DNA of 41,977 nucleotides, from positions 1-41,977 of the IMG/VR virus record IMGVR_UViG_3300024239_000005; one strand, 5' to 3'. The DNA is from a virus. Below the pieces are notes generated by a model, which was not told the DNA's origin, did no database searches, and worked only from the letters and a program-made list of their open reading frames with translations. Shown here one piece after another: positions 39,060-41,977 of this stretch; within the stretch, counting starts at the first letter, position 1; every line of letters starts with the position of its first letter. The position numbers and the translations under genes were made by a program.

Positions 39060-39544
39060 ACAAGCGAGAGAAAACATCCGCGAAGCGCGCCAAGCAGACA
39101 GAAATGATGGTCGAGCTTCACAACCAGGGCAAGACACTTCGTGAGATCTCAGAAGTGTTCAACATGCGGGCCTGTACCATTGCCGACCGTCTGGCCGCCG
39201 CTGGTGTGCGCATGAAGCGCGTCCCTCGCAGCTCTGGCAGTCCGTACACGCCGGAGGAATTAGCCGCCATCAAGGCTTGGAATGATCTGCCGTGGAACTT
39301 CCGACACTGGAAGGACCTGATGAGCAAGCTACCCGGCCGCACTCACAGCGGGGTGGAGATTGTCTTGCGCCGGCTGAAGAATGCCAAGCGCACCGTTTAT
39401 GCCGAGCGGCCTATTGCCGCCGAGACAAACAAGCTCGACGTTCCGGCTGGCTATTACAGGGCATCGAACGGCGTCGTCCTGAAGCATGTATCTATCCAAG
39501 GCGACATGAGCCGTTGCTACAAGCGGCCTGAAGTGGTAGCTTGA
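39056..39544 (+). CDS. HTH plus Myb/SANT-like protein, 162 aa
   Basis: Residues 10-50 form an HTH (MMVELHNQGKTLREISEVFN). Residues about 65-110 (YTPEELAAIKAWNDLPWNFR, HWKDLMSKLPGRTHSGVEIV) resemble a Myb/SANT DNA-binding repeat with the W...LPGRT pattern. It is coupled to the AT-rich paralogue before it and likely regulates phage or host genes. The downstream 39545-39614 stretch holds a GTCGGG / CCCGAC inverted repeat. Confidence 0.7.
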   Translation: MNKREKTSAKRAKQTEMMVELHNQGKTLREISEVFNMRACTIADRLAAAGVRMKRVPRSSGSPYTPEELAAIKAWNDLPWNFRHWKDLMSKLPGRTHSGVEIVLRRLKNAKRTVYAERPIAAETNKLDVPAGYYRASNGVVLKHVSIQGDMSRCYKRPEVVA

Positions 39545-39614
39545 AAAAAGTCGGGCCGGGCGATGCGACAACATCCCCGACCCAGACGACACCCTAGGCG
39601 AAGGGGCCGTTGAG

Positions 39615-39671
39615 ATGAATATAGACTATTACACTGCCGATTATCAAGCCCCATGCGAGGGGCAATCATGA
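39615..39671 (+). CDS. 18-aa ORF coupled to replication initiator
   Basis: MNIDYYTADYQAPCEGQS ends in TGA that overlaps ATG 39668 (ATGA). There is no strong ribosome site of its own (TTGAG). It may serve to bring ribosomes to the initiator start, or be chance. Confidence 0.3.
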   Translation: MNIDYYTADYQAPCEGQS

Positions 39672-40690
39672 GCGAGCTTGGCGTGTTTGCTGTAGATCGC
39701 GGCATCTTCACCGACCCTGATTTTGCTGACGAGCCATTCACAGAGCGCGAGGCGTTCATGTGGCTGGTGTCAGAAGCCGCATGGAAAGATCACGCCCGTA
39801 GAGGCTCATCAGGACGCGTCGAATTGAAGCGTGGCGAGGTCTGCCATTCCGTCCGGTTCATGGCTGAAGCGTGGAAATGGTCAAAGAGTCGCGTGGACAG
39901 GTTCATGAAAAGGGCGATTTTGCGTGGAATGTTGTCGTGCGAAAATCGGGACAACAATCAAGTTTATTTGGTTTGCAATTACAACAAGTTCCAAAGAGTG
40001 TCATTGCCAGAGCGGGACGGCAGCGGGACAGCGGCGGGACAGCAGCGGGACAGACTAGAAGACAGGGAATATACTCTTACCTCAGATACTAACGTATCTT
40101 CGGTAAGTGTCGGTTCCGACGAACCGACGATGTCTTCCGAAGGATTGGACCATGTTCCTTCCTCAAAGCCCAAACGAACAAAGCTGGCATACTCGGAAGC
40201 CTTCGAAAAGTTCTGGGGCATGTACCCGAAGACGCCAACCATGGCGAAGAAAGAGGCTTGGGATGTCTGGCGCAAGATGGGCGAGGAAGACCGGGAAGAC
40301 GCTACAAAGTCGATGCCTGCCTATGTGCGCTACTGCCGACAGAACCCAGATTATCCACCGATCCATGCTTGCCGGTTCCTGAGCAAGAGACGGTGGGAAG
40401 CGCTGAGCGAGGGCGCTACAGCGATCATCACCAAACCGAAGGAGGAAGACGATGAACACAACAGGAGAATGGCAGAGAAATACGGGAGCGCAGAGGCGCA
40501 ACAGCGGCTCGAAGAACTACGGCGAGCAAAGTCAGGAATTCAGGCCGGAGGGCAAACACGCGCAGTACAGGACCAGCGCAATGGCTTTCATCGAGGCCAA
40601 GAAAGCAATGGGGCAAGACCCTTGTTTCGCGATAGTTCCGGAGACGGAGGAATGGCGAGCTTGGGAGACATACTTTCTGGATCGGCATGA
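39668..40690 (+). CDS. Replication initiator (O-like) protein, 340 aa
   Basis: The start is ATG 39668, with GAGGGG ahead. The N-terminal part (about 1-110) is a winged-helix DNA-binding domain (REAFMWLVSEAAWKDHARRG, RFMAEAWKWSKSRVDRFMKR, NNQVYLVCNYNKFQRV), a pattern seen in phage replication initiators. A variable Ser/Thr linker with Gly/Gln repeats follows, then a helical C-terminal domain (YSEAFEKFWGMYPKTPTMAK, KKEAWDVWRKM), the part that in such proteins helps recruit the host helicase. No polymerase or helicase is encoded here, so host machinery is needed. The gene overlaps 239 bases with the next in another frame. Confidence 0.8.
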   Translation: MSELGVFAVDRGIFTDPDFADEPFTEREAFMWLVSEAAWKDHARRGSSGRVELKRGEVCHSVRFMAEAWKWSKSRVDRFMKRAILRGMLSCENRDNNQVYLVCNYNKFQRVSLPERDGSGTAAGQQRDRLEDREYTLTSDTNVSSVSVGSDEPTMSSEGLDHVPSSKPKRTKLAYSEAFEKFWGMYPKTPTMAKKEAWDVWRKMGEEDREDATKSMPAYVRYCRQNPDYPPIHACRFLSKRRWEALSEGATAIITKPKEEDDEHNRRMAEKYGSAEAQQRLEELRRAKSGIQAGGQTRAVQDQRNGFHRGQESNGARPLFRDSSGDGGMASLGDILSGSA

Positions 40691-40958
40691 TTCACTACCG
40701 TGGGAAATGAAGGCCGTCCTTCAGTTCAAGATCCCGTCCGCTACCGTTCCGACGCGCTGGCCTGATGATTTCAAAACCTACGAAGATGCCACAGCGCAGC
40801 ATGAGCGGAACCTAGGTCGAGATCCACAACAGGCCATAGCGCCCGTAAGGAAGCCGTACAGGCCGGTTGAGCGGGTTAAGGGCGGCAGGGATATCCCAGA
40901 CAGCACAAGGGCACTCATAGCGAAGCTGACGGGCAATGACGCCTATCTTCGTTCGTAG
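40452..40958 (+). CDS. Overlapping downstream replication-region protein, 168 aa
   Basis: ATG 40452 is preceded by AAGGAGG at 40439-40445, spacing 6. The start therefore looks genuine even though it lies 239 bases inside the initiator in another frame. The first ~45 residues are basic and Gln/Asn-rich (disordered), and the rest is a compact Trp-rich protein (ETEEWRAWETYFLDRHDSLP, WEMKAVLQFKIPSATVPTRW). No family was recognised. It may be a helicase-loader-like or initiator partner, which is inference from position. Confidence 0.7.
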   Translation: MNTTGEWQRNTGAQRRNSGSKNYGEQSQEFRPEGKHAQYRTSAMAFIEAKKAMGQDPCFAIVPETEEWRAWETYFLDRHDSLPWEMKAVLQFKIPSATVPTRWPDDFKTYEDATAQHERNLGRDPQQAIAPVRKPYRPVERVKGGRDIPDSTRALIAKLTGNDAYLRS

Positions 40959-40962
40959 CGGC

Positions 40963-41223
40963 CTAAAAGAAAGGCCCGGAATAACCGGGCCGATCTTCAT
41001 TCAGTGGGTGGCGGTGGAAGGGGCATCCAATGGGTGGTGTCCTGTACAGTGGGAGCCATTTTCCTTCTCCCTCAATGTCTTCCGGTCCTTCTGTTTGACG
41101 TAACCATTCCCCTTCGACACAGAAAGCGGCAACCGGGAAAAGATCGTCAATGTGTTGAGTTAGTACTGTAACAGCATCCTTTGGAGCCGTCTCAATCGGT
41201 TCCCACTTACCAAACTCACTCAT
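40963..41223 (-). CDS. DUF551-like hypothetical protein, 86 aa
   Basis: AGGAGG precedes ATG 41223 by 9 bases. It opens MSEFGKWEPIETAPKDAVTV, the signature 'W.PIETAPKD' of the DUF551 family of phage proteins, and ends in Pro/His-rich sequence. The last codons include the hairpin of the terminator at 40973-40991. It faces the replication genes and is driven by the leftward promoter at 41255-41283. Confidence 0.75.
   Translation of the reverse strand: MSEFGKWEPIETAPKDAVTVLTQHIDDLFPVAAFCVEGEWLRQTEGPEDIEGEGKWLPLYRTPPIGCPFHRHPLNEDRPGYSGPFF
40973..40991. terminator. Bidirectional intrinsic terminator overlapping a gene end
   Basis: GGCCCGG (40973-40979) / CCGGGCC (40985-40991), loop of 5, with A-rich sequence on the left. 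On the minus strand the stem is followed by TTTCTTTT, which also contains the final Phe codons and TAG of the leftward gene. It ends both converging transcripts. Confidence 0.75.
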
Positions 41224-41254
41224 TTCTCATTGCCTCCTTTTTTCTGGCATCATC

Positions 41255-41295
41255 GTTATAATCGTGTTGACAACGGCCGTCAAGGCGTTTATGGT
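41255..41295. promoter_or_regulatory. Face-to-face divergent promoters with palindromic -35s
   Basis: Rightward: TTGACA 41267-41272, a 17-bp spacer, TATGGT 41290-41295. Leftward: TTGACG at plus 41278-41283, a 17-bp spacer, TATAAC at plus 41255-41260. The two -35 boxes form the palindrome TTGAC-N7-GTCAA (41267-41283). They drive the genes at 41335 and 41223 respectively. Confidence 0.7.
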
Positions 41296-41334
41296 TCTCC
41301 TATGCCGCTGAGATGCGGATACAGGAGAGAGAAC

Positions 41335-41508
41335 ATGGAAGAGCGTGAAGAGTTGTTTGTTGTCGTTGAAACTTGGTTCAGTGGGAAGCTGGCGAGCACC
41401 AAAACCATCAACCACAATGACAGGGACGATCGTGTTTGGCTTGGGAAGCATTGCTTTTGGGCTTTCCGCAACGGCCGAGAAATCCGCACGTATGCGATTG
41501 ATTCCTGA
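41335..41508 (+). CDS. Hypothetical protein, 57 aa
   Basis: GGAGAGAG precedes ATG 41335. It is a small acidic-to-basic protein with Trp and His (ETWFSGKLAST, HCFWAFRNGRE). No family was recognised. It is the first gene of the rightward operon that continues into the Ala/Trp-repeat protein and then 100-1892 across the circle. Confidence 0.6.
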   Translation: MEEREELFVVVETWFSGKLASTKTINHNDRDDRVWLGKHCFWAFRNGREIRTYAIDS

Positions 41509-41519
41509 CTTTCTGGTTT

Positions 41520-41551
41520 CCGGCCTACGGGCCGGTTTCCAGAGCGCCAGT
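41520..41551 (+). promoter_or_regulatory. Leader element copy B: hairpin plus conserved 16-mer
   Basis: A CCGGCC / GGCCGG stem (41520-41535) with loop TACG is followed by TTTCCAGAGCGCCAGT (41536-41551), then CAGGAGAGAG and ATG 41569. Copy A at 31802-31833 (minus) has the same loop, 16-mer and spacing to its ribosome site, but a different stem sequence that still pairs. Confidence 0.6.
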
Positions 41552-41568
41552 ATCAACAGGAGAGAGAC

Positions 41569-41977
41569 ATGATCACCACCACACTGAACCGCATTCGCGA
41601 CAACCATCCCTGCACTGAAGGGTGGACGAAGCTACTTGCCGGGCTTGGCAAGACGAAGGCAGACGGTGAGCCTGTCGCCTACGCTGCAATCCTGCGCATC
41701 AATGGCCTAGACGATGCACTATGGTGCATGCAGGCAGAACCGCAGCATTCTCATTTGTGGCGCATGTTTGCCGTTCGGTGCGCCCGCAAGGTCGAGCACC
41801 TGATGACAGACCAACGCAGCCGAGACGCGATTGATGTTGCCGAGCGCCACGCCAACGGTCAGGCAACTGATGAAGAATTGGCTGCTGCGTGGGATGCTGC
41901 GAGGGCTGCTGCGTGGGCTGCTGCGTGGGATGCTGCGTGGGCTGCTGCGTGGGATGCTGCGTGGGATGCTGCGAGGG
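41569..41977 (+). CDS. N-terminal part of Ala/Trp-repeat protein (continues at 2-103)
   Basis: ATG 41569 has AGGAGAGAG ahead. The first ~100 residues are a globular domain with LNRIRDNHPCTEGWTKLLAG, RINGLDDALWCMQA and AERHANGQATDEELA. This domain is seen, with an Ala/Trp/Arg repeat tail, in many phage hypothetical proteins, to my knowledge without function. From about residue 105 it enters the tetrapeptide repeat [A/D]AA[W/R], likely a long helix with regularly spaced Trp. It runs off the window end and joins to position 23 in frame. Confidence 0.8.
   Translation, partial: MITTTLNRIRDNHPCTEGWTKLLAGLGKTKADGEPVAYAAILRINGLDDALWCMQAEPQHSHLWRMFAVRCARKVEHLMTDQRSRDAIDVAERHANGQATDEELAAAWDAARAAAWAAAWDAAWAAAWDAAWDAAR
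41881..41977 (+). repeat. 12-bp tandem repeat coding for [A/D]AA[W/R]
   Basis: Eight perfect 12-bp units of two or three variants (G[C/A]TGCTGCG[T/A]GG) end the window, and about three and a half more occur at 23-61. The length is a multiple of 3, so unit gain or loss keeps the frame. The repeat spans the circular junction and could vary in copy number between isolates. Confidence 0.85.

Noticed and set aside
1-41977. Integrase, reverse transcriptase, DNA polymerase, tRNA genes, CRISPR arrays
   Set aside because: No reading frame or repeat pattern with their motifs was seen on either strand. The only tandem repeat is protein-coding (41881-61).

Overview
The window looks like the complete genome of a short-tailed (podovirus-like) bacteriophage of about 42 kb. 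The last 23 bases (41955-41977) repeat the first 23 (1-23), and one open gene runs across the junction in the same frame. The molecule therefore closes into a circle or is circularly permuted, as expected for a headful-packaging phage, although the overlap lies in a 12-bp tandem repeat and copy number could be collapsed. The sequence is GC-rich. A GapR-family (DUF2312) protein and a GcrA-like helix-turn-helix protein point to an alphaproteobacterial host, probably Hyphomicrobiales/rhizobia-like. This host assignment is inference. Gene order and the Mtd/Avd pair recall the Bordetella BPP-1 (Rauchvirus) type of podovirus.

Layout. 100-1892: overlapping small accessory genes. 2161-2793: an HNH homing endonuclease, structured noncoding DNA and a 14-codon ORF with a perfect Shine-Dalgarno. 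2851-3433: a small leftward regulatory pair and divergent sigma70-type promoters with inverted repeats. 3561-4556: early small genes. 4648-8216: packaging genes, namely a small-terminase candidate, a frameshifted DNA methyltransferase, and a large terminase interrupted by a class 3 intein with a LAGLIDADG endonuclease. 8219-10609: portal. 11239-12649: an Mtd-like C-type-lectin variable protein and an Avd-like protein. These are two components of a diversity-generating retroelement (DGR), but no reverse transcriptase or template repeat is seen in the window. 13719-19483: scaffold, capsid, head and head-tail connector genes. 19578-21439: an HNH / acetyltransferase / HNH island. 21508-28332: tail, ejection and fibre genes. 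28377-30117: lysis genes (GH19 endolysin, embedded Rz/Rz1 spanin pair, holin candidate).

A leftward early block (35910 down to 30110) carries an Erf-type annealing protein, a nucleotidyltransferase-like protein, an HNH nuclease, a DUF1367-like protein and several unknowns. It faces a rightward early/replication block (35995-40958): an HTH regulator, a Gp37/Gp68 (DUF5131) protein, a RusA resolvase, a GapR homologue, two related HTH proteins, an O-like replication initiator, and an out-of-frame overlapping gene. The two blocks start at overlapping face-to-face promoters. A second such promoter pair lies at 41255-41295.

No integrase, DNA polymerase, helicase, reverse transcriptase, tRNA gene or CRISPR array was seen. 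Replication therefore probably relies on host enzymes recruited by the initiator, and lysogeny by integration is not supported. The most unusual points are the DGR pair without a reverse transcriptase and with an apparently shortened Avd, the class 3 intein at the terminase Walker A, two single-base frameshifts at homopolymers, a leader element found twice with compensatory stem changes, and the overlapping divergent promoters.
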